64,000 nt of DNA from the NCBI RefSeq assembly GCF_019024285.1, contig NZ_WMKZ01000015.1:1-64000 (forward strand). Reading direction: 5' to 3'. The number at the start of each line of letters is the position of its first letter. Positions within the stretch are counted from its first letter, which is position 1. The translations under genes were made by a program, and so were the position numbers. This DNA is from Alkalihalobacterium elongatum (GTDB lineage Bacteria > Bacillota > Bacilli > Bacillales > Bacillaceae_F). Below, in pieces: positions 1 to 7,878 of the stretch. The notes beneath the pieces were generated by a model. It made no database searches. It had not been told where the DNA came from and was given only the letters and a program-made list of their open reading frames with translations.

Positions 1-80
1 ATGCCGAACACGGAAGTTAAGCTCTTCAGCGCCGATGGTAGTTGGGGGCTTCCCCCTGTGAGAGTAGGACGTCGCTATGC
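1..80 (+). rRNA. rrf: 5S ribosomal RNA, 3' portion
   Basis: The window opens inside a 5S rRNA. The conserved CCGAACACGGAAGTTAAGCTC block, the GCCGATGGTAGT segment and the closing GTGAGAGTAGGACGTCGC are all present in order, as in Bacillus 5S. About the first 35 nucleotides lie outside the window. It is presumably the last gene of an rRNA operon whose 16S and 23S genes lie upstream. No tRNA genes follow. Confidence 0.96.
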
Positions 81-82
81 AC

Positions 83-113
83 AAAGCACAATCCAAATGG
101 GTTGTGCTTTTTT
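83..113 (+). terminator. Intrinsic terminator of the rRNA operon
   Basis: The arms AAAGCACAA (83-91) and TTGTGCTTT (102-110) form a 9-bp perfect stem with a 10-nt loop, followed directly by a T run, three bases after the 5S 3' end. Confidence 0.93.
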
Positions 114-348
114 CATGCAAAAAAACTGAGTAAGCAACAGGTGATAAAGAGCTTTTGGCTCGTAAGAGACAACAACTTCGAAGTATATGCCGATGGACGT
201 GAGAAAGCAACTAGGGAATAACATCAAGTCCCCTTGTGAGAGGAAACCTTTCTTTTTGTAGAACAACATGAAGGGCCATCGAAGAAGTGGCGACTTGGAA
301 AAACGTCCCCGTAGGAAAGAAAGGGTCTAAAGGGACGTCGCTAGGAGC
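114..348 (+). other. Post-rRNA spacer with 5S-like remnant
   Basis: I see no credible gene here. GCCGATGG near 190 and CCCCTTGTGAGAG near 230 recall 5S rRNA blocks. GGGACGTCGCTA at 332-343 matches the end of the true 5S at 67-78 with few differences. Internal pairing is possible: ACGTCCC (303-309) with GGGACGT (332-338), and TGGCGAC (288-294) with GTCGCTA (337-343). These two share 337-338, so they compete at the edge. The likeliest reading is a decayed, partly rearranged 5S copy, but the middle part is too diverged to be sure. Confidence 0.45.
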
Positions 349-375
349 AAGGCACAATGAGGTTGTGCTTTTTTT
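349..375 (+). terminator. Second intrinsic terminator, duplicate of the 5S one
   Basis: GGCACAA (351-357) pairs with TTGTGC (363-368) around a 5-nt loop, followed by a run of T. The stem sequence GCACAA/TTGTGC is the same as in the terminator at 83-113, which suggests that the 5S end and its terminator were duplicated together. Confidence 0.75.
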
Positions 376-400
376 GTGTGTTTAAAATTACAAAAATACT

Positions 401-500
401 GTTACGCCGATATATTAAAAGTTACGCCGATATATTAAAATTTACGCCGATATAACCAAAAACTGTGCCGATAAACAAAAGGTTACACCGATATATCAGA
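401..500. repeat. Tandem array of five 20-bp units
   Basis: Units of the form GTTACGCCGATATATTAAAA start at about 401, 421, 441, 461 and 481. The first two are identical. The third differs mainly in its last six bases. The fourth and fifth are more diverged but keep the CCGATA core; the fifth is shifted by one base. The 20-bp period is close to two helical turns. There is no ORF across it. CGCCGATA-type intergenic repeats are, to my recollection, frequent in some Bacillus genomes. Confidence 0.85.
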
Positions 501-511
501 TCTCTAGCATA

Positions 512-931
512 CTATTTTAAGAAGTCATTAATTTTTTTCATAGTTGGACTTACTTTCATTGCATATTCCATAAATTTATTATAGTTTTTTTCCACTTTGT
601 CAATATCGACTATGCCATCTTCATCACAAAACATGTTTTGGATCTGTTTTGGAATACTAGGTGTTTGAGCTGTTTTTTTAGTCTCTACTTTTTTATCTTT
701 AGATGCTTTTGGCTGTTGGTTTTGTTCTTTTGGTTTAGGGGGTAAAGCATACATAAAATTGGGTGAAAACGGATTTTCCTCTTCAAACTGGTGGTTATCA
801 TAGTCAAATGGATTAAACCCTGTTCTCGCAGCACTTCCAGAATTATCAGCTTTATGCTCGCTAAATTCATTCAGATTAGAGCCCATTAGCAGTTTTAATA
901 AAGGGTGGTGTTTATGATTTGGTGGAAACAT
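512..931 (-). CDS. YppG-like small hydrophilic protein
   Basis: This 139-residue protein has no membrane segment and no signal peptide. It begins MFPPNHKHHP, has a low-complexity middle rich in Asn, Pro, Lys and Gln, and ends in a short ordered segment, DGIVDIDKVEKNYNKF followed by KVSPTMKKINDFL. That ending resembles the C-terminal segment of YppG-family proteins (D-x-x-K, then VSPxxK). These are small Bacillus proteins linked to spores in some annotations. The start has a good AGGAGG site seven bases upstream (complement of 939-944). The gene stands alone, divergent from the repeat protein at 1158. The family assignment is from memory of the pattern. Confidence 0.6.
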   Translation of the reverse strand: MFPPNHKHHPLLKLLMGSNLNEFSEHKADNSGSAARTGFNPFDYDNHQFEEENPFSPNFMYALPPKPKEQNQQPKASKDKKVETKKTAQTPSIPKQIQNMFCDEDGIVDIDKVEKNYNKFMEYAMKVSPTMKKINDFLK

Positions 932-1157
932 ATTGATTAGCCTCCTAAATGTAAATAAAATGAATTATTTATAAGTTATGTCATGATATATCATCTTGGA
1001 CGGTCATTTACCTATAGAATTAAAAGAAATAGATTTTGGGTAAATAACCATTTTCCGCAAGTTTGTTTATTTTTATTTGTTTTAGACTGAAGACATAATC
1101 AAAGCCTTTATTAAAGACATAGTATATTTGAGTACCCTAGAGTGAGGGGAGTATAGA

Positions 1158-1718
1158 ATGACAAGACAGCACATAGCGGTATCTGGGAGTTGGCTAGATG
1201 CGATCGGTCAGTTTCTTTCAGCCATCGGTTATACGTTACAGTTACAAGAGGAAAGGGACATAAATTTAAGAAAAGTTGTCATTGGTGAAGGGGTCCAGGC
1301 TGTTGGAAATGCACTGCAGGCCGTTGTGGAGGAAGATCCGATAGCTAGAACAGGTGATTGGATCGAAGCAGGTGGTGCTGCAACGACTTCTATAGCTGTT
1401 GCGTTACAACTCGGTGAGGAAAAGCTCGAGTACCAACGATTGGAAGTTCTAGGGGATTCATTACAATCTTTAGGACCAGCTATTTCTGCTTCTGTAGAAG
1501 ATAATAAAGAAATTTTTGTAGGTCTCTATCTACAATCGATTGGAGCTGCAATTGAAGCCCTTGGAGGCTTAAAGGAAATTCGTGGCTTAGACCGATTGGG
1601 CCTACAGTTATCAGCGATTGGTAATTGGATCCAAGTGTTAGGGACTACTATACAAGCGTTGGTGCTAACGAGGGAATTGCTTATTAGTGAACGTGAAGAG
1701 CTTCCTAGTAGTGGATAA
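1158..1718 (+). CDS. Internally repetitive hypothetical protein (DUF6944-like)
   Basis: The 186-residue product consists of about six imperfect repeats of 25-33 residues with the pattern G-x-W/x-L-Q-A-I-G-x-x-L-Q-A-x-G. Examples start near residues 10 (GSWLDAIGQFLSAIG), 43 (GEGVQAVGNALQAV), 66, 98, 122 and 148 (GLQLSAIGNWIQVLG). Gly and small residues recur every three to four positions, as expected for helical hairpins. There is no signal peptide or clear membrane helix. It resembles the repetitive Bacillus proteins grouped as DUF6944. Function is unknown. A GAGGGGAG ribosome site precedes the ATG. The gene is monocistronic, with two hairpins downstream. Confidence 0.8.
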   Translation: MTRQHIAVSGSWLDAIGQFLSAIGYTLQLQEERDINLRKVVIGEGVQAVGNALQAVVEEDPIARTGDWIEAGGAATTSIAVALQLGEEKLEYQRLEVLGDSLQSLGPAISASVEDNKEIFVGLYLQSIGAAIEALGGLKEIRGLDRLGLQLSAIGNWIQVLGTTIQALVLTRELLISEREELPSSG

Positions 1719-1755
1719 GAACGAATGAATTTTCAAAGGAAGTTCATTTGTTCTT
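1717..1755 (+). terminator. Hairpin overlapping the repeat-protein stop codon
   Basis: AAGAACGAATGAA (1717-1729) pairs with TTCATTTGTTCTT (1743-1755), 13 bp with one G-T pair. The T-rich tract follows only after several bases, so termination may be partial. Confidence 0.55.
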
Positions 1756-1818
1756 ATTTAGGTTTTTGTTAATAAGAATGTAGTAGAGATCGACAAATAC
1801 TAGAACTATGATTACCCT

Positions 1819-1848
1819 AAACCATCTATTTGATTTAGATGGTTTTTT
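1819..1848 (+). terminator. Strong intrinsic terminator
   Basis: AAACCATCTA (1819-1828) and TAGATGGTTT (1836-1845) form a perfect 10-bp stem with a 7-nt loop and a T tail. It insulates the repeat-protein gene from the polyketide synthase promoter. Confidence 0.85.
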
Positions 1849-1875
1849 CTAACTCAATGCATTATTTTGAGGGGA

Positions 1876-1904
1876 TTGGTAAATATTATGAGGTAGAGTA
1901 TACA
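1876..1904 (+). promoter_or_regulatory. Probable SigA promoter of the bpsAB pair
   Basis: TTGGTA (1876-1881) and TATACA (1899-1904) are separated by 17 bp, about 30 bp before the bpsA start. Match to the SigA consensus is moderate; there is no direct evidence of use. Confidence 0.5.
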
Positions 1905-1933
1905 ATGGAAAAAATAGAGAGTTGGTGTAATAA

Positions 1934-3022
1934 ATGCCATCTATATTATCTGTAAGTACAGTAAATCCACCTCATACAATAACGCAAGATGTGACAACTG
2001 AATTTGCGAAGGAGTTGTTTGAGTCTGACTTTCAAGATATTGAGAGGTTATTAAAGGCCTTTCAAAATGGACAAATTGAAAAACGAAATTTCTCTGTACC
2101 TTTGACATGGTTTAAGGAAGATCACACACTAGAAGAAAAAAATAACTTATATATTGATCAAGCCGTGCAGTTTGGTGCTGAAGCCATGACCGCCTGCTTA
2201 TCGAGCCGAGATTTTTTACATACCTCTATTGATTATTCAGAAGTTGATGCGATCATATTTATTTCCAGTACAGGAATGGCAACACCTAGTATTGACGCTA
2301 GAATTATGAATGTCCTTCCCTTCTCTCCTGATACGAAAAGAATTCCAATATGGGGGTTAGGGTGTGCTGGTGGAGCCGCAGGTTTGAGCAGAGCTTATGA
2401 ATACTGTCTTGCTTATCCAGAAGCCAAAGTGCTTGTACTATGTATTGAGTTATGCAGCTTAACGTTTCAAAGAAATGATCGCACAAAAAGCAATTTAATT
2501 GGAACATCCCTTTTCGCAGATGGAGTTGCTTGTGCTTTAGTTTGTGGAGATCAAGTAGAGGTTCAACGATATGCACATCAAAAAGTTCCATCTATTATAG
2601 GGACACAATCATGTTTAATGCCAAAGTCTGAAGATGTTATGGGGTGGGATATAAAAGAAGAAGGATTATACGTTGTCTTTTCAAGAGATATCCCAAACAT
2701 CATTAGAAAGTGGTTACAACCAGTGATCAAGGAATTTTTAGATGGACATGATCTTACGTTGAAGGATATTGCTTATTTTGTTGCACATCCTGGAGGGAAA
2801 AAAGTACTTGAAGCATATGAGGACGCTTTAGGACTTGGTCCAGAATTTACGAGATACTCAAGAGAAGTGCTTCAAGCGAATGGGAATATGTCTTCGCCAA
2901 CTGTATTATACGTTTTAAAAGAAATAATGAAATTAGATCATAATTCAGAAGAGTGGGGACTTGTAGGTGCCTTAGGACCTGGCTTCTGTTCAGAACTACT
3001 ATTACTTAAATGGAGTAATTAG
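1934..3022 (+). CDS. bpsA: Type III polyketide synthase (alkylpyrone synthase)
   Basis: This 362-residue chalcone-synthase-fold enzyme would condense a fatty acyl-CoA starter with malonyl-CoA to give alkylpyrones, as B. subtilis BpsA does. The catalytic triad is visible: Cys144 in GLGCAGGAAG, His285 in AHPGGKK and Asn318 in NGNMSSPT. The Arg-Asn-Phe-Ser segment (RNFSVPLTWF) near residue 51 is typical of the bacterial members. Length fits the family. It is followed after 10 bp by a methyltransferase gene, the same pairing as bpsA-bpsB in B. subtilis. The ribosome site is modest (GAGTTGGTG). Confidence 0.93.
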   Translation: MPSILSVSTVNPPHTITQDVTTEFAKELFESDFQDIERLLKAFQNGQIEKRNFSVPLTWFKEDHTLEEKNNLYIDQAVQFGAEAMTACLSSRDFLHTSIDYSEVDAIIFISSTGMATPSIDARIMNVLPFSPDTKRIPIWGLGCAGGAAGLSRAYEYCLAYPEAKVLVLCIELCSLTFQRNDRTKSNLIGTSLFADGVACALVCGDQVEVQRYAHQKVPSIIGTQSCLMPKSEDVMGWDIKEEGLYVVFSRDIPNIIRKWLQPVIKEFLDGHDLTLKDIAYFVAHPGGKKVLEAYEDALGLGPEFTRYSREVLQANGNMSSPTVLYVLKEIMKLDHNSEEWGLVGALGPGFCSELLLLKWSN

Positions 3023-3032
3023 GAGGAAGTAG

Positions 3033-3593
3033 ATGGTTTTTTTTATTATCCTTTTTGTTGTAATAACACAAAGATTAGTTGAGTTACTTATTGCTAAATC
3101 TAATGAAAAGTGGATGAGAAATAGGGGGGCATATGAAGTTGGACAAGCGCAATATAAATATATCGTCCTCGTGCACGTGTTCTTCTTTATCAGTTTGATT
3201 TCTGAAGTTGTCTTTTTACAAAAAACACTGGCTAGTTGGTGGTGGGTACCTTTTGCCTTCTTTATTATTGCCCAATCAATGAGAGTTTGGAGTCTATCTT
3301 CTTTGGGACGTTTTTGGAACACAAAAATCATTATCCTTCCAGGAGCAAACGTCGTTGCGAAAGGGCCTTACAAATTTATGAGGCACCCTAACTATGTGAT
3401 TGTATCGGTAGAGATTTTAATGTTACCGTTAATTTTTCAAGCGTATGCTACAGCTATCTTTTTTACGATTGCTAATGCCTTAGTATTATCGGTTCGTATT
3501 TGTCAGGAGGAAGCCGCTTTACAAGAGGCAACAGATTATCAGGAAAAGTTTTCTAGTAGATTTCGTTTTTTTCCCACTATAGAAAAAGAATGA
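3033..3593 (+). CDS. bpsB: Isoprenylcysteine carboxyl methyltransferase-family protein (BpsB-like)
   Basis: The 186-residue membrane protein has about four to five hydrophobic segments and the ICMT-family C-terminal signature GPYKFMRHPNYVIV, followed by a hydrophobic helix and an acidic EEAAL motif that bind S-adenosylmethionine. In B. subtilis the partner BpsB (YpbQ) O-methylates alkylpyrones made by BpsA. The 10-bp gap and AGGAGG site inside the spacer indicate translation as an operon with bpsA. A terminator follows at 3624. Confidence 0.88.
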   Translation: MVFFIILFVVITQRLVELLIAKSNEKWMRNRGAYEVGQAQYKYIVLVHVFFFISLISEVVFLQKTLASWWWVPFAFFIIAQSMRVWSLSSLGRFWNTKIIILPGANVVAKGPYKFMRHPNYVIVSVEILMLPLIFQAYATAIFFTIANALVLSVRICQEEAALQEATDYQEKFSSRFRFFPTIEKE

Positions 3594-3623
3594 TTAAGGT
3601 TTCAAAAGTTCATATTTAGGAAA

Positions 3624-3666
3624 AATATTCAAAAGGTAAAAAGTCTATCTTTTGGATATTTTTTTT
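3624..3666 (+). terminator. Terminator of the bpsAB operon
   Basis: AATATTCAAAAG (3624-3635) pairs with CTTTTGGATATT (3649-3660), 12 bp with one G-T pair, followed by six T. Confidence 0.88.
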
Positions 3667-3740
3667 GTTATACTAACAAAATTTAAGGCGTCTTTTGGGA
3701 AATTTGTAGGAAGAAAATTAGTTGGAGGGGAGTGTTTAAT

Positions 3741-4280
3741 ATGATTAGCTGGATACTTGATAATTGGTTCATGATCATTATCATAATTTTAGTGATAAAT
3801 ATTATATATGTCACACTATTTACAATTCGAATGATTTTTACATTAAAAGGACAAAGGTATTTTGCTGCAGGGGTAAGTATTATTGAAGTCATCATTTATA
3901 TAGTTGGTCTTGGTCTTGTATTAGATAACCTCGATCGTATCGAAAATTTAATTGCGTATGCTGTCGGGTATGCTATAGGTGTACTTATAGGAATGAGAGT
4001 AGAAGAAAAACTAGCGTTAGGTTATATTACTGTTAATGTGATCACGAAAGAATATGAGCCAGACATTCCAAATGCTCTTCGTGATAAAGGGTATGGGGTA
4101 ACAAACTGGGTAGCATACGGCCGTGAAGGAGAACGGTTGATGATGGAAATTTTAACATCACGTAAGTCAGAGGATCATTTATATAAGACGATAAAAGATT
4201 TAGATCCTAAAGCATTTATCATTTCTCATGAACCTAAAACCTTTTATGGAGGGTTCTGGGTTAAAGGAATTAGGAGGTAA
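3741..4280 (+). CDS. yebE: DUF2179/DUF5698 membrane protein, UPF0316 YebE family
   Basis: The N-terminal half holds three hydrophobic segments (about residues 8-28, 40-60 and 70-85). The C-terminal half is a soluble DUF2179 domain ([25 protein letters not shown]). Length is 179 residues, as in the family. Biochemical function is unknown; the domain may sense a small molecule. I take ATG 3741 because GGAGGGG (3724-3730) lies ten bases upstream. An in-frame GTG at 3732 is too close to that site. It is the first of two genes that precede purE here and in B. subtilis. Confidence 0.87.
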   Translation: MISWILDNWFMIIIIILVINIIYVTLFTIRMIFTLKGQRYFAAGVSIIEVIIYIVGLGLVLDNLDRIENLIAYAVGYAIGVLIGMRVEEKLALGYITVNVITKEYEPDIPNALRDKGYGVTNWVAYGREGERLMMEILTSRKSEDHLYKTIKDLDPKAFIISHEPKTFYGGFWVKGIRR

Positions 4281-4282
4281 CG

Positions 4283-4492
4283 ATGAGTAAAAAGCGGAAA
4301 AAACTGCGTTTTGAAGTAGGGGAGGCAGAATCGATTACGCAATGTCTAGAACGTATGGACAAGGAGGGCTATCGTCCGACAAGGCGAATGGAAGAACCTG
4401 TTTTCCAAGAAGTAGCTAAGAATGGAAAAATAGAGGTAGTCCCAGTGAGTCAAAAAATTGTTTTTGAAGGTATACTAAAGGAAGAAGAATAG
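4283..4492 (+). CDS. yebG: NETI-motif protein (YebG)
   Basis: This 69-residue basic protein belongs to the short YebG family, named for an Asn-Glu-Thr-Ile motif. Here the motif has drifted to ESITQCLERM near residue 16. The rest (GYRPTRRMEEPVF, then IVFEGIL at the end) fits the family. Function is unknown. It starts two bases after the yebE stop, with an AGGAGG site inside the end of yebE, so the two are co-translated. Its neighbour order yebE-yebG-purE is conserved in Bacillus. Confidence 0.88.
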   Translation: MSKKRKKLRFEVGEAESITQCLERMDKEGYRPTRRMEEPVFQEVAKNGKIEVVPVSQKIVFEGILKEEE

Positions 4493-4526
4493 TCGCATTT
4501 CAGCGATAATTGTAAAAAACAGCGTA

Positions 4527-4571
4527 AAACACGAACATTAATTTTATAAATAAAAATATCGTTCGATTTTC
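4527..4571 (+). promoter_or_regulatory. Pair of PurR boxes
   Basis: AAACACGAACATTAA (about 4527-4541) carries a CGAA core in the forward direction, and ATCGTTCGATTTTC (about 4558-4571) carries it in the reverse direction. Bacillus PurR binds two inverted PurBoxes of this form, with PRPP as the relieving signal. The second box abuts the -35 element, so occupation should block polymerase. Confidence 0.85.
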
Positions 4572-4573
4572 GA

Positions 4574-4603
4574 TTGACAAGTAATCTGACATACTGCTAA
4601 GAT
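4574..4603 (+). promoter_or_regulatory. SigA promoter of the pur operon
   Basis: TTGACA (4574-4579) is a perfect -35. TAAGAT (4598-4603) is the -10, with an 18-bp spacer. It lies between the PurR boxes and the riboswitch. Confidence 0.85.
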
Positions 4604-4629
4604 AAATATATAAATTGAATATGAACGTA

Positions 4630-4697
4630 CCTCATATAAATTTGAGAATAGGCTCAAAAGTTTCTACCTGATAACCGTAAATTGTCAGACTATGAGG
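4630..4697 (+). ncRNA. Guanine-class purine riboswitch aptamer
   Basis: P1 is CCTCATA (4630-4636) with TATGAGG (4691-4697). P2 is TTTGAG (4641-4646) with CTCAAA (4653-4658), and P3 is CTGATAA (4668-4674) with TTGTCAG (4682-4688), with one T-G pair. The core blocks AGTTTCTACC and CCGTAAATT are conserved. The specificity base equivalent to position 74 is C (4690, in GACTAT), which selects guanine or hypoxanthine; the adenine class has T there. Confidence 0.96.
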
Positions 4698-4752
4698 GAA
4701 AGTAGCTTTTAAGGCCCTAAGTTATTCAGGGGCTTCCAGGTAACTTTTATTT

Positions 4753-4808
4753 TAAGCCTTACTGTGGTTAACTTTCTCTCAAGTAGAAACCTAGTATAGG
4801 CTTATTTT
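4753..4808 (+). terminator. Riboswitch-controlled terminator before purE
   Basis: AAGCCT (4754-4759) pairs with AGGCTT (4798-4803), and the inner parts TACT/AGTA and GGTT/AACC extend the stem; a T-rich tract follows. A competing antiterminator is visible. GAGGGAAAGT (4694-4703), which includes the 3' strand of P1, can pair with ACTTTCTCTC (4771-4780), and AAGGC (4711-4715) with GCCTT (4756-4760). Guanine binding should stabilise P1, free the terminator and stop transcription. Confidence 0.85.
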
Positions 4809-4855
4809 TATGGGAAAATAGAGAAAATAAAAGGTCGATTATGGAGGGACTTAGA

Positions 4856-5341
4856 GTGAAACCTATGGTCGGAATTATAATGGGTAGTGTTTCAGATTGG
4901 GAAACGATGAAACATGCTTGTGATGTATTAGATGAGTTAGGGATAGCCTATGAAAAGCAAGTAGTATCTGCACATCGTACACCAGATTTAATGTTTGAAT
5001 ATGCTGAAACAGCAAAAGAGAAGGGCTTAAAAGTTATTATTGCTGGAGCTGGTGGAGCTGCGCATCTACCTGGTATGGTTGCTGCCAAAACGATCTTACC
5101 AGTTATCGGTGTGCCAGTTCAGTCAAAAGCATTAAATGGTCTTGACTCTCTCCTTTCTATCGTACAAATGCCAGGTGGAGTACCAGTCGCAACTGTTGCA
5201 ATTGGGAAAGCAGGAGCAACGAATGCGGGCTTACTCGCAGCACAGTTCATCGGTGCTTACGATGGCCAAGTTAGCTTAAAGCTTGAAGAGCGAAGAGAAG
5301 CTACAAAAAAGCAAGTATTAGAAAGCAGTGAGCAACTATGA
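4856..5341 (+). CDS. purE: N5-carboxyaminoimidazole ribonucleotide mutase
   Basis: PurE moves the carboxyl group of N5-CAIR to carbon 4, giving CAIR, in the cytoplasm. The class I signature is seen: GSVSDWETM near the start, the VSAHRTPD loop, and the glycine-rich [14 protein letters not shown]. Length is 161 residues. I choose the GTG at 4856 because GGAGGG (4843-4848) is seven bases upstream. An upstream ATG at 4841 would place that site inside the gene. First gene of the twelve-gene pur operon; its stop overlaps purK by four bases. Confidence 0.95.
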   Translation: MKPMVGIIMGSVSDWETMKHACDVLDELGIAYEKQVVSAHRTPDLMFEYAETAKEKGLKVIIAGAGGAAHLPGMVAAKTILPVIGVPVQSKALNGLDSLLSIVQMPGGVPVATVAIGKAGATNAGLLAAQFIGAYDGQVSLKLEERREATKKQVLESSEQL

Positions 5342-6462
5342 GTAACCGTTTAATAGAGCCAGGGCAAACAATTGGAATACTTGGTGGTGGTCAACTCGGA
5401 AGGATGATGGCTCTTTCTGCTAGAGAAATGGGATATCAAATTGCTGTTTTAGAACCACAAGAAAATTCACCATGTGGGCAAATTGCTGATGTAGAAGTCG
5501 TTGCGAATTACAATGACCTGCAAGGAGCGCAAGAGCTAGCGGCAAAATGTGATGTGCTGACCTATGAATTCGAAAATATTGATAGTGAAACTGCAAGGTG
5601 GCTTGATGAAAACTTATACTTACCACAAGGGTATAAGCTTTTAGAAGCAACACAGCATCGTTTAATGGAAAAGAAAGCGATACAAAGTTTAGGTTTGCCA
5701 GTAGCTCCTTATAAAGCTGTTAATGAATTAGCAGATTTAGAACAAGGAGTACAGGAGTTAGGTCTGCCAGCCGTATTAAAAACCTGTCGTGGTGGCTATG
5801 ATGGAAAAGGTCAGTATGTGATTAAGGCAGAAAACCAAGTGCAAGAGGCATTTGAAACGTTAAAAGCAAGTGGTGAACTTGTACTAGAGAAATGGATTAC
5901 CTTTGAAAAAGAATTATCTGTCATTGTATCGCGTAGTGTTACTGGACAAGCTGAAACCTTTCCAGTTGCTGAAAATATTCATGTGAATAATATTTTGCAT
6001 CAAACGATTGTTCCTGCAAGGATTGAGGTATGTATTCAAGGACAGGCAAAAGAGATGGCTCTCCGCTTAGCAAGTGGGATGGAGATGGTCGGTACACTCG
6101 CGGTTGAAATGTTCTATACGAGTGAAGGAGAACTCTATATAAATGAGCTAGCTCCAAGGCCACATAATTCTGGTCACTACACGATGAATGCATGTGAGAC
6201 CTCTCAATTTGAACAGCATATTCGTGCTGTATGTGGGTGGCCGCTTGGAAATACGACATTACTAAAGCCTGTAGTGATGGTGAATATTCTTGGTGAGCAT
6301 CTTCCACAAGTACTACAAAAGATTGGTCAGTTCCAAGATATGAAGCTTCATTTATATGGAAAAGCAGAAGCAAAAAAGGGTCGTAAAATGGGCCATATTA
6401 ACGTTTTAGCTAATTCAACAGAAGAAGCACTTGGAAAAGTAACAGCCCTTGAAATTTGGTAA
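5338..6462 (+). CDS. purK: N5-carboxyaminoimidazole ribonucleotide synthase
   Basis: PurK is an ATP-grasp enzyme that carboxylates AIR with ATP and bicarbonate to N5-CAIR, the substrate of PurE. The N-terminal [13 protein letters not shown] is the nucleotide-fold signature. [15 protein letters not shown] carries the ATP-grasp lysine, and [13 protein letters not shown] holds metal-binding residues. At 374 residues it fits the family. ATG overlaps the purE stop (ATGA), so translation is coupled. Confidence 0.96.
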   Translation: MSNRLIEPGQTIGILGGGQLGRMMALSAREMGYQIAVLEPQENSPCGQIADVEVVANYNDLQGAQELAAKCDVLTYEFENIDSETARWLDENLYLPQGYKLLEATQHRLMEKKAIQSLGLPVAPYKAVNELADLEQGVQELGLPAVLKTCRGGYDGKGQYVIKAENQVQEAFETLKASGELVLEKWITFEKELSVIVSRSVTGQAETFPVAENIHVNNILHQTIVPARIEVCIQGQAKEMALRLASGMEMVGTLAVEMFYTSEGELYINELAPRPHNSGHYTMNACETSQFEQHIRAVCGWPLGNTTLLKPVVMVNILGEHLPQVLQKIGQFQDMKLHLYGKAEAKKGRKMGHINVLANSTEEALGKVTALEIW

Positions 6463-6516
6463 TTGTGCTAGAATGGCATCGTAATATATTTTTTAATAGA
6501 TGATGGAGGAAATTAA

Positions 6517-7812
6517 ATGATCGAACGTTATACAAGACCTGAAATGGGTTCAATCTGGACGGACGAAAACCGGTATCAAGCTTGGTTAGAAGTAGAAATT
6601 GTTGCATGTGAAGCTTGGGCAGAGTTAGGCATTATTCCTAAAGAGGATGTTCAAAAAATTAGAGAAAATGCTGGGTTTGATGTAAATCGCATTCTTGAAA
6701 TTGAAGAAGAAACTCGCCATGATGTGGTTGCCTTTACACGTGCCGTTTCAGAAACATTAGGTGAAGAAAGAAAATGGGTTCATTACGGATTAACTTCAAC
6801 GGACGTAGTTGATACAGCACTTTCATACCTATTAAAGCAAGCTAACGAAATTCTTGAAAAAGATTTAACAAACTTTATTGAAATACTGAAAAATAAAGCG
6901 ATTGAACATAAAACGACGGTCATGATGGGACGTACTCACGGTGTACACGCGGAACCAACAACATTTGGTTTAAAGCTAGCACTTTGGCATGAAGAAATGA
7001 AACGTAACTTAGAACGTTTTAAGTTAGCGGCTGAAGGTGTTCGCTTCGGAAAAATTTCAGGAGCGGTTGGTACGTATGCAAATATTGATCCAGCTGTTGA
7101 GCAGTTTGTATGTGAGAAATTAGGGCTTCAAGCAGCACCGATTTCAACACAAACACTACAACGTGACCGCCATGCTGAATATATGGCAACACTAGCGCTT
7201 ATTGCGACATCTATTGAGAAATTTGCAGTAGAAATCCGTGGATTACAAAAAAGTGAAACACGTGAAGTAGAAGAAGCTTTTGCAAAAGGTCAAAAAGGAT
7301 CTTCAGCAATGCCACATAAACGTAACCCAATTGGATCTGAAAACATGACAGGCTTGTCACGATTAATTCGCGGCTATATGATGACATCATATGAAAATGT
7401 TCCATTATGGCACGAACGCGATATTTCACATTCTTCAGCAGAGCGCGTCATCTTACCAGATGCAACGATTGCTCTAAACTATATGCTAAATCGCTTTGGA
7501 AATATCGTTAAGAACTTAACGGTTTTCCCAGAAAACATGAAGCGCAATATGGATAGAACGTATGGCCTTATTTATTCTCAACGCGTCCTTCTTTCGTTAA
7601 TCGATAAAGGTATGGTTCGTGAAGAAGCCTATGATCTTGTGCAACCTAAAGCGATGGAAGCTTGGGAAAAAGGTATCCAGTTCCGTGAGCTAGTGGAACA
7701 AGAAGAAAGAATTACATCACTGCTTTCACCAGAAGAAATTAACGAATGTTTTGACTACAATCATCACTTAAAGCATGTCGATACGATTTTTGAACGTTTA
7801 GGATTAGTTTAA
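6517..7812 (+). CDS. purB: Adenylosuccinate lyase
   Basis: PurB cleaves SAICAR to AICAR and adenylosuccinate to AMP, each with release of fumarate. It is a 431-residue member of the fumarase/aspartase superfamily. The signature loop [16 protein letters not shown] (near residue 262) includes the mobile catalytic serine. TSTDVVDTA and [11 protein letters not shown] supply other active-site residues. It has a GGAGG site and follows purK after 54 bp, third in the operon. Confidence 0.97.
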   Translation: MIERYTRPEMGSIWTDENRYQAWLEVEIVACEAWAELGIIPKEDVQKIRENAGFDVNRILEIEEETRHDVVAFTRAVSETLGEERKWVHYGLTSTDVVDTALSYLLKQANEILEKDLTNFIEILKNKAIEHKTTVMMGRTHGVHAEPTTFGLKLALWHEEMKRNLERFKLAAEGVRFGKISGAVGTYANIDPAVEQFVCEKLGLQAAPISTQTLQRDRHAEYMATLALIATSIEKFAVEIRGLQKSETREVEEAFAKGQKGSSAMPHKRNPIGSENMTGLSRLIRGYMMTSYENVPLWHERDISHSSAERVILPDATIALNYMLNRFGNIVKNLTVFPENMKRNMDRTYGLIYSQRVLLSLIDKGMVREEAYDLVQPKAMEAWEKGIQFRELVEQEERITSLLSPEEINECFDYNHHLKHVDTIFERLGLV

Positions 7813-7819
7813 TATTGAT

Positions 7820-7840
7820 GGGGAGTTATTCTCCCCTTAT
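7820..7840 (+). other. Small hairpin between purB and purC
   Basis: GGGGAG (7820-7825) and CTCCCC (7831-7836) form a 6-bp GC-rich stem around TTATT. Only two T follow, so it is a poor terminator. It could act as an mRNA stability element. Confidence 0.4.
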
Positions 7841-7878
7841 CCATTCAACTTTCTTAACTACAATTTGGAGGGCTTCAC

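Noticed and set aside
75-269. 64-residue frame on the minus strand after 5S rRNA
   Set aside because: It runs through the terminator and the 5S end, with no ribosome site.
81-400. tRNA cluster after the rRNA operon
   Set aside because: No cloverleaf, no TTCGA T-arm or CCA-type acceptor end could be found.
401-500. CRISPR array
   Set aside because: Units are contiguous 20-bp repeats with no unique spacers and no cas genes near.
4630-4697. Adenine-type purine riboswitch
   Set aside because: The specificity base at 4690 is C, which indicates guanine or hypoxanthine.
5939-6373. 144-residue frame antisense to purK
   Set aside because: No ribosome site and fully inside purK; it is a shadow of the real coding frame.
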